Below are positions 27,516 through 36,600 of a DNA stretch of 64,000 nt, one piece after another. Source of the DNA: an uncultured Muribaculaceae bacterium (lineage in GTDB: Bacteria > Bacteroidota > Bacteroidia > Bacteroidales > Muribaculaceae); the NCBI GenBank assembly GCA_910576775.1, contig CAJTJV010000010.1:15826-79825 (forward strand), given 5' to 3'. The position numbers and the translations under genes were made by a program. The notes under the pieces were generated by a model. It did not search any database. It was not told the origin of the DNA and saw only the letters and a list, made by a program, of their open reading frames with translations. Every line of letters begins with the position of its first letter. The first letter of the stretch is position 1.

Positions 27516-28040
27516 ATGAAGAAAATATTTGCCCTAATGCTGATAGCCCTTGTGCTGTCGCCAATCGTGGCTTTTGCCCAGAAAGACAAAAAAGGGCAGC
27601 CTGTATTTCGTGAAGCGAGTGCCCGCGAAGCTGCTCCCAACATGGCGGTGTTTGTCTTTCCTCAGATTTGCGACCTTAAAATGATTTCAACCACGCGTGT
27701 GGATTATGGCCCTTACGATTTCGCACTCGCAAATGACCTGAAAGGTGGTTTGGATAAAGCTGAGATTATTAACGTACAGACACAAGCGCTTCAGAAGGCT
27801 TGTCAGTTGTCCGGCGCAGACCTTATAATCGAGGCTCTTTACACCACAACAGTTTATGAAAAGGATACCAAGACAATATGGGTGTCTCTTTCAGGATATC
27901 CGGCAAGTTATGTGAATTTCCGTTCGCTGTCGGACAAAGATCTTGAGATGATAAAAGTTCTATATCCTCATGGAGTGGAACGCGTTCAGGATCAGAATCA
28001 GGGCTACATTGTTACCACTGCTGTACAAGGAGCCAAATAA
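27516..28040 (+). CDS. Hypothetical exported protein
   Basis: A 174-residue protein with a clean signal peptide (KKIFALMLIALVLSPIVAFA, residues 2-21). The mature part has alternating strands and helices (MAVFVFPQICDLKMISTTRV, ACQLSGADLIIEALYTTTV, IWVSLSGYPASYVNFRSLS). The family is not recognised. Reading frame continues open upstream to 27309, but that part lies in the structured RNA region and would bury the signal peptide, so 27516 is chosen. It is the first of three exported-protein genes spaced by 38 and 12 bases. Confidence 0.75.
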   Translation: MKKIFALMLIALVLSPIVAFAQKDKKGQPVFREASAREAAPNMAVFVFPQICDLKMISTTRVDYGPYDFALANDLKGGLDKAEIINVQTQALQKACQLSGADLIIEALYTTTVYEKDTKTIWVSLSGYPASYVNFRSLSDKDLEMIKVLYPHGVERVQDQNQGYIVTTAVQGAK

Positions 28041-28078
28041 GTGTCGGAAATGTTTATTAAACTCCAACCATTCTCAAA

Positions 28079-28741
28079 ATGAAAAAGTATATCTTTATCG
28101 CACTTGCCATGCTGGTGGCAGTAAGCGCACAGGCACAGGTGCGTACCAGTCGCACGTTCATCAAGACAAAGAGCCGCACAGAATGGATTATACGTGCAGG
28201 CGTAAGTTTCAATAGTCTTACGGGGATAAAGAATCCGCTTGAAGGAACAGGCTATGAATCTGATTTCTCGGCAGGTTCCAGAACCGGGTTTGATGTGGAT
28301 TTCGGCTTCAACAAATATTTCGGACAGTCGAATTGCTACTGGGGTATGGAGCTTGGTGTGGCTACACGCGGTGCTTCTATAAAAAAGTTTGATGATGAAT
28401 ATCAGTTTGATGCCTATAATGTAAAGTATTCGCCATTCACGCTGGGTTATAAAATCCCGATTGGCGACAATTTTCGTGTAGATCCTCATGTCGGGCTATA
28501 TGCGTCCTACGACTTTACTATAGCAGACAATTCTTCAGATGAAGATTTTGAAAACAGATTCGATGTCGGCTTACAATTCGGTGTGGGATTGTGGTTCAAG
28601 AAGATTAATCTGGATTTTATGTACCAGATAGGTTTTGTTGACTCCAATCCTTGTTACTATGATTATTCGAGACATTATGACGAATATCTAAGTGGTGGTA
28701 AGACGGGCAACTTTGTCATGCGTCTCGGCTATGCATTTTGA
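28079..28741 (+). CDS. Outer membrane beta-barrel protein, porin-like
   Basis: A 220-residue protein with signal peptide MKKYIFIALAMLVAVSAQAQ and alternating amphipathic strands (RTGFDVDFGFNKYF, CYWGMELGVATRG, SPFTLGYKIPIG, FDVGLQFGVGLWF, INLDFMYQIGF). It ends in GNFVMRLGYAF with a terminal Phe, the usual signal for outer membrane barrel assembly. It matches the small Bacteroidetes outer membrane beta-barrel (PorT-like or OmpX-like size) group. Ligand or partner is unknown; it sits between two hypothetical exported proteins. Confidence 0.82.
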   Translation: MKKYIFIALAMLVAVSAQAQVRTSRTFIKTKSRTEWIIRAGVSFNSLTGIKNPLEGTGYESDFSAGSRTGFDVDFGFNKYFGQSNCYWGMELGVATRGASIKKFDDEYQFDAYNVKYSPFTLGYKIPIGDNFRVDPHVGLYASYDFTIADNSSDEDFENRFDVGLQFGVGLWFKKINLDFMYQIGFVDSNPCYYDYSRHYDEYLSGGKTGNFVMRLGYAF

Positions 28742-28753
28742 TAGTACTCTACG

Positions 28754-29542
28754 ATGAACTGCAGATACTACTTTATATTTGCTATGCTTTTTGCTCTGGC
28801 GGCAATGCCGTCAGAAGCAAAGAAGCCGACTGAGCCGGAAATCGACCTTGTGACATGGGCGCGCCAGCAAAGCGAGCAGATGCCGGCGGAAATTGACGGT
28901 ATTCGGATATTCCGCCCTAACGACAAGGATGCGGACGGCAAGATTCGGGTGACCGGATTTATGGATTTGCCCGGAGTTGACACCTCTCATGGATTCACGG
29001 CGGCATATGTAGCCGTTGCAGACCGGTTGAACCCGGAAACAGACGAGGTGCAGACTGTTGATTATGACAACCGCCGATTCGTAGTATATCGGGAAATTGT
29101 TGATGGAGATGGAAAGGATGCGGCAATCTATCGATTTACCACTGCCTGTCAGTTCACTGACGGCATGATGACTTTTTCTTCTTACGACATCAATATCGAG
29201 TACAAGGAAAAAGGTCTGATACCCCGTAAACTCAATATTGAGAAAATGAAGCCGGCGACTAACGAACGTCATAAGCAACTTGTCGAGGGCTTCTCAACGG
29301 CAAATTCACGGTCGCTCGACGAAGTGGTGAAATATATTGTTGGCAACAAAGATATCGCCGTCGCCCATTGGGACGAGATAAAGCAGGGAAAAGTCGTAAA
29401 AGGAATGAATGAAGCTGAGGTAAAACTAATTGGCGGAGCGCCGCGCAGCGTCAACCGGTCCGGCGACCGTATCCAGTGGATGTACTCCAACGATTTCATC
29501 GTAATCTTCTCCGACGGCATAGTTACGAATGTTATCCAATAA
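28754..29542 (+). CDS. Hypothetical exported protein with BamE/SmpA-like C-terminus
   Basis: A 262-residue protein with signal peptide CRYYFIFAMLFALAAMPSEA (residues 3-22). The N-terminal part (about 25-190) is not recognised. The last 50 residues read VVKGMNEAEVKLIGGAPRSV, then IQWMYSNDFIVIFSDGIVTN. This is the pattern G-M-x3-EV-x3-G-x-P ... W-x-Y ... V-x-F-x-(D/N)-G-x-V of the small BamE/SmpA-like fold. The match is by eye. It ends just before a strong terminator, closing the three-gene cassette. Confidence 0.72.
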   Translation: MNCRYYFIFAMLFALAAMPSEAKKPTEPEIDLVTWARQQSEQMPAEIDGIRIFRPNDKDADGKIRVTGFMDLPGVDTSHGFTAAYVAVADRLNPETDEVQTVDYDNRRFVVYREIVDGDGKDAAIYRFTTACQFTDGMMTFSSYDINIEYKEKGLIPRKLNIEKMKPATNERHKQLVEGFSTANSRSLDEVVKYIVGNKDIAVAHWDEIKQGKVVKGMNEAEVKLIGGAPRSVNRSGDRIQWMYSNDFIVIFSDGIVTNVIQ

Positions 29543-29566
29543 CCTGTTATCCTTATATTTAGAAGA

Positions 29567-29603
29567 GTCCGGAAAGCCGCAAGGCATCCGGATTTCTTTT
29601 TTT
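29567..29603 (+). terminator. Rho-independent terminator of the three-gene cassette
   Basis: GTCCGG pairs with CCGGAT around an inner GCC/GGC stem with a GCAA loop, followed by TTTCTTTTTTT. Confidence 0.82.
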
Positions 29604-29610
29604 CGTGATT

Positions 29611-29641
29611 TTGCTGAAAAGGAATTTTTTTGCTACATTTG
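29611..29641 (+). promoter_or_regulatory. Promoter of asnS
   Basis: TTG (29611-29613), a 20-base spacer and TACATTTG (29634-29641) match the Bacteroidetes consensus and give a leader of about 15 bases before the ATG at 29663. Confidence 0.78.
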
Positions 29642-29662
29642 CGGATTGAAAATCAAACCGAT

Positions 29663-31051
29663 ATGAAGCGTACAAAAATTTCAGATATTTTCGACCCGGC
29701 ATTAATAGGTAGCGAGGTCGACGTCAAAGGCTGGGTCCGTACCCGCCGCGGCAACAAAAACGTTCAGTTCGTCGCTCTCAACGACGGTTCTACTGTGCGT
29801 AATTTGCAGATAGTGTTCGATTTGTCGCGTTTCAGCGATGATATGCTTCGTCCCGTCACTACCGGCTCGTCGATTCATGTCACCGGTAAACTCGTGGAGA
29901 GCATGGGAAAAGGTCAGTCCTGCGAGGTGCAGGCTGATACTCTTGAGATTTACGGCACCGCCGACCCCGAGACTTATCCGTTGCAGAAAAAAGGCCACAC
30001 TCTGGAATTTTTACGTGAGAAAGCCCATCTCCGTCCCCGCACCGCCACTTTCGGAGCCATACTCCGCGTGCGCAGCGCTCTCGCTTTCGCAATCCATAAA
30101 TTTTTCCAGGAGAAAGGTTTCTTCTATCTCAACACCCCGCTTATCACTGCCAGCGACTGCGAAGGTGCCGGTGCGATGTTTCAGGTGACGACTCTTCCGC
30201 TTAATAATCTCCCGAAGAACGAGGACGGTTCCATCGATTATACAAAGGATTTCTTCGGCAAGCCCACCGCGCTTACTGTCAGCGGCCAGCTTGAAGGTGA
30301 GCTTGGCGCCACGGCTCTTGGTGCTATCTACACTTTCGGCCCCACATTCCGCGCTGAAAACTCCAATACTCCGCGTCATCTCTCCGAATTCTGGATGATT
30401 GAACCTGAAATGGCGTTCTATGATATTCAGGACAACATGGATCTGGCCGAAGAATTTGTAAAATATTGCATTCAATATGCTCTCGACAATTGCCGCGACG
30501 ATATAGATTTCCTTGCCGAGCATTTCGACCCGGAACTTGTGAAGCGTCTCGAATTCGTGCTTCACAACGATTTCGTACGCCTTACCTATACCGAAGGCGT
30601 GGAGATTCTCAAGGCCGCCAAGAAAAAATTCGAGTTTCCCGTCGAGTGGGGTATCGACCTCCAGAGCGAGCATGAACGTTACCTCGTGGAAGAGCATTTC
30701 AAGAAGCCTGTAATTCTCACCGATTATCCGCGCGATATCAAGGCATTCTACATGAAGCAGAACGACGACGGCAAGACAGTACGTGCCATGGACGTCCTGT
30801 TCCCGAATATCGGCGAAATCATCGGCGGCAGCGAACGCGAGGCCGACTATGACAAGCTTCTCAAACGCATCGAAGAGCTCAATATCCCGATGAAGGATAT
30901 GTGGTGGTATCTCGACACCCGCCGCTTCGGTACGGTGCCTCACAGCGGATTCGGACTCGGTTTCGAGCGCCTTGTGCTTTTCGTTACCGGCATGACGAAC
31001 ATCCGCGACGTCATCGCCTTCCCGCGTACGCCCAACAACGCTGAATTTTAA
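29663..31051 (+). CDS. asnS: Asparagine--tRNA ligase
   Basis: A 462-residue class IIb synthetase that charges tRNA-Asn. The N-terminal OB-fold anticodon domain (VDVKGWVRTRRGNKNVQFV) precedes the catalytic core. The core shows motif 2 (FRAENSNTPRHLSEFWMIEPE) and motif 3 (GFGLGFERLVLFVTG); the Asn-type residues in HLSEFWM and the length distinguish it from AspRS. An in-frame ATG at 29630 lies inside the promoter -7 region, so MKRTKISDIF at 29663 is the start. recO follows 12 bases after the stop. Confidence 0.98.
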   Translation: MKRTKISDIFDPALIGSEVDVKGWVRTRRGNKNVQFVALNDGSTVRNLQIVFDLSRFSDDMLRPVTTGSSIHVTGKLVESMGKGQSCEVQADTLEIYGTADPETYPLQKKGHTLEFLREKAHLRPRTATFGAILRVRSALAFAIHKFFQEKGFFYLNTPLITASDCEGAGAMFQVTTLPLNNLPKNEDGSIDYTKDFFGKPTALTVSGQLEGELGATALGAIYTFGPTFRAENSNTPRHLSEFWMIEPEMAFYDIQDNMDLAEEFVKYCIQYALDNCRDDIDFLAEHFDPELVKRLEFVLHNDFVRLTYTEGVEILKAAKKKFEFPVEWGIDLQSEHERYLVEEHFKKPVILTDYPRDIKAFYMKQNDDGKTVRAMDVLFPNIGEIIGGSEREADYDKLLKRIEELNIPMKDMWWYLDTRRFGTVPHSGFGLGFERLVLFVTGMTNIRDVIAFPRTPNNAEF

Positions 31052-31063
31052 TCTTCGACATCG

Positions 31064-31786
31064 GTGCTTACACCGGTGCATTGCATAGCGCTCCGCACGG
31101 TGCGGCTCAGCGACAGCAAGAATCTGTTGTCGGTATGGAGCCGTGAGGCGGGGCGCCTGACATTTGCCGTACCTGCCGGTTCAAGTCGCGAAGCCCGCAG
31201 GCGCAGGGCTATTACCGCGCCATTGGGAACCTTCGAAGGTGTGTGCGATCTCCGGCCTGACAGAGATATTCATTCCGTACGCGACGTTATGCCCATGGCC
31301 GGTTCGGCGGTGCTCAATCCGTCGCCGTCGCATGGGATGACGGCACTTTTCCTTGCTGAGGTTCTCGACCGTCTGTTGGCTGCATGCAGTCCGGAGCCGG
31401 CGTTGAGCGATTATCTTTTTGATTCACTCGAACTTTTGCCGAATCTAAAAGGACGGGCAGCGGCGAATTTCCATCTGCTTTTCCTTTTCGGTCTTACATA
31501 TTTTACGGGTATAGCTCCCGACCTCGGCGACTATGCCGGTGGAGCTGTCTTCGACCTTCGAGACGGGCGTTTCCGCCATGCGGCACCCGTGCACGGTGAT
31601 TGTGTCGACGGTGTCGGCGCGCGTCTCCTCGTATTACTTGCAAACACCCCTTACAGCAAAGGCGGGCGCCTTCCCTTTGGGCGTGACGGGCGCAACAAGG
31701 CTTTGGATTTGATTCTTCATTATTATTCCCTGCACTTTGCTCCGGTGGAATCGATAAAAAGTCTCGAAATCCTCAGAGAGTTGTGA
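31064..31786 (+). CDS. recO: DNA repair protein RecO
   Basis: RecO loads RecA on SSB-coated DNA with RecR. The 240-residue protein has an N-terminal OB-fold (HCIALRTVRLSDSKNLLSVW, TFAVPAGSSREARRRRAI) and a helical C-terminal domain (FLAEVLDRLLAACSPEPALSDY, AANFHLLFLFGLTYFTGIAPDL). The four-Cys zinc motif of many RecO proteins is absent. The start is GTG at 31064. It ends one base before the end of convergent porU, with no room for a separate terminator. Confidence 0.93.
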   Translation: MLTPVHCIALRTVRLSDSKNLLSVWSREAGRLTFAVPAGSSREARRRRAITAPLGTFEGVCDLRPDRDIHSVRDVMPMAGSAVLNPSPSHGMTALFLAEVLDRLLAACSPEPALSDYLFDSLELLPNLKGRAAANFHLLFLFGLTYFTGIAPDLGDYAGGAVFDLRDGRFRHAAPVHGDCVDGVGARLLVLLANTPYSKGGRLPFGRDGRNKALDLILHYYSLHFAPVESIKSLEILREL

Positions 31787-34700
31787 TTATTGCGCCGTCA
31801 CGGCGATGCGTTGCGACGCGGTCTCGTAGCTTTGGCCGTCGGAGGTGATGGTTGCGCGGTAGATGTAGATACCCCTACCTACGCGTCTGCCGGATGTATC
31901 ACACAGATTCCAGGTGACAGGCATTGTCAGGAACATGTCGCTGCGGCCGGATACTGTATTGCTCCATAGTGGTTTGCCAAGCAGATTATAGACTGTTACG
32001 GTGACTGTAACGGTATTGTCGGGCTGGTTGTGGCGCAGATAGAAATTGGCCTGCGTGGAAGCCGGATTGGCATCGGTGTAAATGTCGTAGATTTTGGGAG
32101 CGAGGCTTTCGCTGACATTGAATTCTATAGTCTGTTCGGCAGAGTTGCCGGCGGTGTCCCATACCCGGAAATTGAGGGTGTGGTTGCCGGCTTCAAGATT
32201 CTCGAACGGATAGTTGATTGTCCCTTGCGGAGTGCCGTCGGGAGCCGGTATATAATAGTTGGCAATATCGGAGTATGTCTCGCGACCGTCGATGATAGCT
32301 GTTATCTGATGCCCTACACCGGCATTCGACACGTTGATGCCTACATTGTCGCTGACGGCCGCTATGAGCATCGGTGATCTGTTGACAGTGTCGCCGTTGC
32401 GGAAATCCTCGTGGTTGAGTACTAATGTGTCGATTTTAGGTGATATGACATCGTTTTCAACCGTCTCGTCGAGACCGTAGACATAAAAATCGCGGCAAAG
32501 GCCGACTGCTTCGGCATCGGTGTCGTTGTCGCATGCGTAGAGCGACATTGTTGCCGGACGGTAATTCTGTGAAAGCTCGAACGGCATGGCTACATTGAGG
32601 GTATAGCGGCCGTTGGTGATAGTTGTGGAGCCGGTGTAGACACGCTCGCCATGATCCTCGAAATTTGTCACTACTCCTTCATCGCCGCCGTTGCCTTTGG
32701 TGGTTACTGTATGTTCGGCATCGAAAATATCGACGGTGAGTACGCCGTTGAATCCGCTTAGAATGCTCCCGTCTGGAGCTGTGATGCGGCCCGATACGGT
32801 ACCATTCTGCAACGCGGCAAGGATTGACGGTTCGTCGCCACTTACAGGCCGGCCGTTGATGGAGTCGACAGTTACATAGTTCGACGGCATGGCGAGGCGC
32901 AGAGCCGGGTCGCCGATAAACATATATCGCAGACGGTTTGTGTCGGAAATTGGTTCTTCCCGTTGGGAGGATGTGCCGCTGTTTTTTATTATCCTCAGGT
33001 CGTTTTTGGCGCGCCGGTACATCTCTCCGGGAGGCAGCATCAGACCATTTTCGTCGCGCTGCGCCAGAGCACGCCCTATTGCAAGCGACAGATAGGAGTT
33101 GTTGGATATATAGACCGGTCTTACCGCGCTGATGATGCCTATGCAGCCGCCGTTGCGCTCCTTGAACAGGATTTCGCCGCCACTTACGGTAGTGCCGTCG
33201 AGACGCACGAAATCACATGTGGCTGCATATATGAAGGGCCGGTATCGGAGATACATGTTGTTGAGGTCGGTATAGGAAAGCTGATGCTCGTGAGTCCAGC
33301 CTGTAGGAGATGCGTGGCCGATGAAATTCCACCATACCACACCTTCGTCAAGATATCGGAACATGCGCTTGCGGGCTTCGGGATAGACGCTGCCCTGTAG
33401 CTCGTAGGCGTCCATATAGACCTTGTTTATCATAAAAGGGTTGAGAGTTCCCATGCGTTCTATTGTCGATTCGCTGTCAAAGAGATGTGCCCCGCGGTTC
33501 TGATCGTCGGCGAGGAACATGAAGCGGTGTTTCCATGCCGAGCGGCGTTTGCCATCCGCATATTCAAGCATTTTATCGACGATATTGCGGGCCTCTTCGG
33601 CGTCTGTCACGGGGATACGGCCTATTGCAATGCTGAGCTTGTCTGTCCCCGGGTTGGAGCCTGATCCGTCGGCAAGCATGGCGAGATAGTCATCGCTGCA
33701 ATATCCGGCGGTGCTGATCACCGATGCCGCCTCGCCCTCTGTCATCCAGGCCGGAACTGTGGCGAAATCCGACGCTGTGGCAGTTAGGCCTCTGTTGTCG
33801 AGGGTAATACGACCCATCAGTATGGCGTAGCGCAGAGGGTGGCCTTCGGCATTGCCCCGGTCGTAAAGCATCTTGAAAAAACGGCGGAAAGCTCCGGCAT
33901 CAAGGGTGCCGGAGGAAAATTCATTATAAACCTGTTCCGGAGTCACAACATGTACTTTCAAGCTGTCGGAACTGTTGGCATGGAAATCGGCAAGACGTTT
34001 TGCCTCGGAGAAATATGTCAGCGGCGAGATGATAACCATGTCAGCACAGGGCAGCGCATGGAGATTCTGGTTGGTTACATTGCCGGCAAATGCCGGTTCC
34101 GGAAGCGTGGCGGCATCAGTCGCGGCTACATAACGGCGGCGTTTTGAAGTCCCATATTCCCAAGCTGCATGACGGTCGGTTACGGCGGATTCGATTTCGC
34201 AGATATTCTGCGGGTCGGTGACGTCCCATATAGTCGGGGCACTGACGCTGCATTCGAGCGACAGGCGGCTGTCGGAGCTGTTGAATAGAAGGTAGCCTGT
34301 CGTTGGCAAGACGAGGCGCCGGCAATAGTTGAGTGCTATGTAGTTAAGATTGGCTGATATAGGAGTCGAAGATGTCTGTAGGTTGATGCCGACGGCGAGT
34401 TTGTCGCCTGGTGTGGCTGCCAGGTCGAAAGAGTTGCGGAATATATTTGCAACCGCGCTGGCGTATTCCGCGGTAACCGGTTTTAAATCATTTGTGCCGG
34501 GCAGGGCGGCTCCGCCGGCAGTGATAATGAGACGGGAGCTGCCGCTTTTGCTCACATTGCTGACGAAACTGCACTGTAACCATGCTGTGCTGCCTCCGAC
34601 AGCGTCGGTAATCGGGAATGTGAAATTCTGTGATTTATTATATCGGAAATCCTCTCCCAGAAGGGTGGGACCGGCTTCGCCGGGTGTCATTACAAGTTCG

Positions 34701-35221
34701 CGTTCATGTTGCACGCGTTCCATGAAAGTTTTCGTTGCATTGTTTCCTTGGTATGGTGTGGCACTGCGGGGTATCTCTCTGTGCTGTTCTCCTTCTATGA
34801 GTTCGCCGATGAAATAGTGGCCGGCGGATGAGTAGTCGTTTTGCTTGAAATAGAAATATCCGGCAGGAGAACTTTCTTCCCATTTTCCGGCACCGACGCC
34901 GTAGAATACAATGCTTCCGTCGGGGCGCTGACGAGTCTGCACCGACGGAAGATCGTCGATATAATCTTCAAGACGGAGAATATCGGGGAGACGGCGGCCT
35001 CCGTAACCACGGACGACGACTTTGGAAGGGTCGCTGAAACCCCACGATCTGAGGCGGGCGGGAGTGAGGACATAAAGACCGTCTTCCTCCACGGCAACTT
35101 TTACCCATCGACCTTCGGATAGAGCGCTTGTCGAGGTATATGTGTCGGTGGGAAAGGCTTTAACCTTTATTACCGGCAATAATGCCGCTATTATTGTGAT
35201 AATGAGGTAGAAATGCTTCAT
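31787..35221 (-). CDS. porU: Type IX secretion sortase PorU (C25 family)
   Basis: PorU is the cell-surface gingipain-like protease that removes C-terminal signals of T9SS cargo and attaches the cargo to surface glycolipid. The 1144-residue protein has a signal peptide (HFYLIITIIAALLPVIKVKA), an N-terminal domain with WVKVAVEEDGLYVLTPARL, and a C25 domain. Catalytic His is expected at H636 in FIGHASPTGW and Cys at C669 in YAATCDFVRLDG. The C-terminal beta domains (LEAGNHTLNFRVWDTAGNSA and LLGKPLW) resemble those of PorU. The upstream ATG at 35239 would add six residues; MKHFYL at 35221 is the better start. It follows GH25 by 54 bases. Confidence 0.93.
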   Translation of the reverse strand: MKHFYLIITIIAALLPVIKVKAFPTDTYTSTSALSEGRWVKVAVEEDGLYVLTPARLRSWGFSDPSKVVVRGYGGRRLPDILRLEDYIDDLPSVQTRQRPDGSIVFYGVGAGKWEESSPAGYFYFKQNDYSSAGHYFIGELIEGEQHREIPRSATPYQGNNATKTFMERVQHERELVMTPGEAGPTLLGEDFRYNKSQNFTFPITDAVGGSTAWLQCSFVSNVSKSGSSRLIITAGGAALPGTNDLKPVTAEYASAVANIFRNSFDLAATPGDKLAVGINLQTSSTPISANLNYIALNYCRRLVLPTTGYLLFNSSDSRLSLECSVSAPTIWDVTDPQNICEIESAVTDRHAAWEYGTSKRRRYVAATDAATLPEPAFAGNVTNQNLHALPCADMVIISPLTYFSEAKRLADFHANSSDSLKVHVVTPEQVYNEFSSGTLDAGAFRRFFKMLYDRGNAEGHPLRYAILMGRITLDNRGLTATASDFATVPAWMTEGEAASVISTAGYCSDDYLAMLADGSGSNPGTDKLSIAIGRIPVTDAEEARNIVDKMLEYADGKRRSAWKHRFMFLADDQNRGAHLFDSESTIERMGTLNPFMINKVYMDAYELQGSVYPEARKRMFRYLDEGVVWWNFIGHASPTGWTHEHQLSYTDLNNMYLRYRPFIYAATCDFVRLDGTTVSGGEILFKERNGGCIGIISAVRPVYISNNSYLSLAIGRALAQRDENGLMLPPGEMYRRAKNDLRIIKNSGTSSQREEPISDTNRLRYMFIGDPALRLAMPSNYVTVDSINGRPVSGDEPSILAALQNGTVSGRITAPDGSILSGFNGVLTVDIFDAEHTVTTKGNGGDEGVVTNFEDHGERVYTGSTTITNGRYTLNVAMPFELSQNYRPATMSLYACDNDTDAEAVGLCRDFYVYGLDETVENDVISPKIDTLVLNHEDFRNGDTVNRSPMLIAAVSDNVGINVSNAGVGHQITAIIDGRETYSDIANYYIPAPDGTPQGTINYPFENLEAGNHTLNFRVWDTAGNSAEQTIEFNVSESLAPKIYDIYTDANPASTQANFYLRHNQPDNTVTVTVTVYNLLGKPLWSNTVSGRSDMFLTMPVTWNLCDTSGRRVGRGIYIYRATITSDGQSYETASQRIAVTAQ

Positions 35222-35275
35222 AATGAGGAGTTGTGCCAAACCGTGCTTTTTTACGGATGCAGGCTGTCATTAATT

Positions 35276-36034
35276 CTAACGCCGTCGGTGTACTTTTATT
35301 GTGTTCCCGATACTGTCGAGCCATTGCTCCCAGGTTGCTCTGTCGCCGTTGAAGGTATCAAGATCCACATCGCCTTTCACTCCCGGAATGCGCCCGCAGT
35401 GGCTGTGTTGCCAAAGCTGCCATGGACGACGCGTAAGCGGAGGATTGGTGAACGAGCATATCCAGAGGTCGGTGCTTTCAAAATTACCGCGTATGAAGCG
35501 GGCGTCGCCTGTCTTGTTTGTGTAGATTGCCGTCGGGCCGTAGAACACTTTCATCATAGCGTGCATTCCTTCAAGCCGTTCCAGTATAATTTCGGTGGCA
35601 TTTTCGGCAGGATTTCCCCATTCCTCTATGTCAATGGCCGCTGGCAGTTGAAGCTCGCAACCTTTTATGGCGTCTAAGAAATTGTCGGCCTGACGCGGGC
35701 CGTCGCTTTCGAAACGAAAAAAATGATATGCTCCCACATTGAGTCCGGCGCGCCGGGCTGCGAGATAGTTACGGATGAATGCGGGGTCGCGGTAGCCGGC
35801 TCCTTCGCTTGCCTTGAGATAGACGAAATCGATACCTGCGGAAGCTATGCTGTCGAAATCAGGTACGCCGTTGTGTGCCGACAAGTCGATACCGCGCACG
35901 GGGTAGACCGTGCGGTCAATCTCGACATGTGGCTTGCCGCCGAATGTCAGGCGACGCAACGCCACACCGCATACAAGCAGCCCTGTGGCAACCACAATGG
36001 AGATGGCAATATTTCGGGCCGTTATATTCTTCAT
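35276..36034 (-). CDS. Glycoside hydrolase family 25 lysozyme
   Basis: A 252-residue membrane-anchored muramidase that cleaves the MurNAc-GlcNAc bond of peptidoglycan. One N-terminal helix (AISIVVATGLLVCGVAL, about 9-25) anchors it. The GH25 barrel then shows GIDLSAHNG (catalytic Asp region), FVYLKASEG, AGAYHFF-type sequence as NVGAYHFFRF, and AIDIEEWG with the acidic catalytic pair. The ATG at 36034 overlaps the stop of the upstream acetyltransferase as ATGA, so translation is probably coupled. It may serve wall turnover, or interbacterial use if released; sequence does not decide. Confidence 0.93.
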   Translation of the reverse strand: MKNITARNIAISIVVATGLLVCGVALRRLTFGGKPHVEIDRTVYPVRGIDLSAHNGVPDFDSIASAGIDFVYLKASEGAGYRDPAFIRNYLAARRAGLNVGAYHFFRFESDGPRQADNFLDAIKGCELQLPAAIDIEEWGNPAENATEIILERLEGMHAMMKVFYGPTAIYTNKTGDARFIRGNFESTDLWICSFTNPPLTRRPWQLWQHSHCGRIPGVKGDVDLDTFNGDRATWEQWLDSIGNTIKVHRRR

Positions 36035-36528
36035 CTCAACTTTTTTTCGTAAGCAATTCTTTGCCCCCATGGAAATTGATGCATTCCCCGGCTTTCGTAA
36101 CCGAATTTATTCATAAGCCGCTGCATGATGATATTGTGTTCTCCTGTATCGATGCGTATTACATTTATATTGCGGTTCTGATACTCTTTTTCAATTAACG
36201 GAAATAAAATGTCGGTTATGTGTTGTCCCCGTATTTCCGGCGCGACCGCCATTCGATGAACGGCTCCATACGGCTCATCAAAATTCCATATTGCCGGCCG
36301 TGAATCATAGCCGGAATCTCCCTCTGCAAGAACAACATAGCATATCGGAAGCTTGTCATCGACGAGGACGTACCCGGTTCCTTTTGCTATATCAGTTTCG
36401 ATTATGGAACAATCGGGATAACCGTCTTCCCATTGGACGAAACCTGACGAACGCTGAAAGTCCCGCGCTGCATCTGTAATTGCCAATATGCTTTCTATAT
36501 CGCAAAGGTTTGCTTGTCTTAATATCAT
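36031..36528 (-). CDS. GNAT family N-acetyltransferase
   Basis: A 165-residue acetyltransferase of the GNAT fold. The acetyl-CoA loop is seen in VHRMAVAPEIRGQHITDIL (the Q/R-x-x-G-x-G/A region), preceded by LPICYVVLAEGD and followed by NVIRIDTGEHNIIMQRLMNKFGYE. The open frame extends to 36687 but that part runs through a REP-like repeat and lacks a good start; MILRQANLCD at 36528 fits the fold and a -7 box 4 bases upstream. The substrate is unknown. It overlaps GH25 by 4 bases. Confidence 0.87.
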   Translation of the reverse strand: MILRQANLCDIESILAITDAARDFQRSSGFVQWEDGYPDCSIIETDIAKGTGYVLVDDKLPICYVVLAEGDSGYDSRPAIWNFDEPYGAVHRMAVAPEIRGQHITDILFPLIEKEYQNRNINVIRIDTGEHNIIMQRLMNKFGYESRGMHQFPWGQRIAYEKKLR

Positions 36529-36532
36529 AAGG

Positions 36533-36540
36533 CAAAGATA
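36533..36540 (-). promoter_or_regulatory. -7 box of the GNAT gene
   Basis: TATCTTTG on the minus strand fits TAnnTTTG and ends 4 bases before the ATG at 36528, so the mRNA may be leaderless. The -33 position carries TTT rather than TTG. Confidence 0.5.
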
Positions 36541-36600
36541 CGCATAAGTCGAATAGAAATAAAAATTTATTTTCAATTTGCCAAGCGGTAGTATCTTCAC

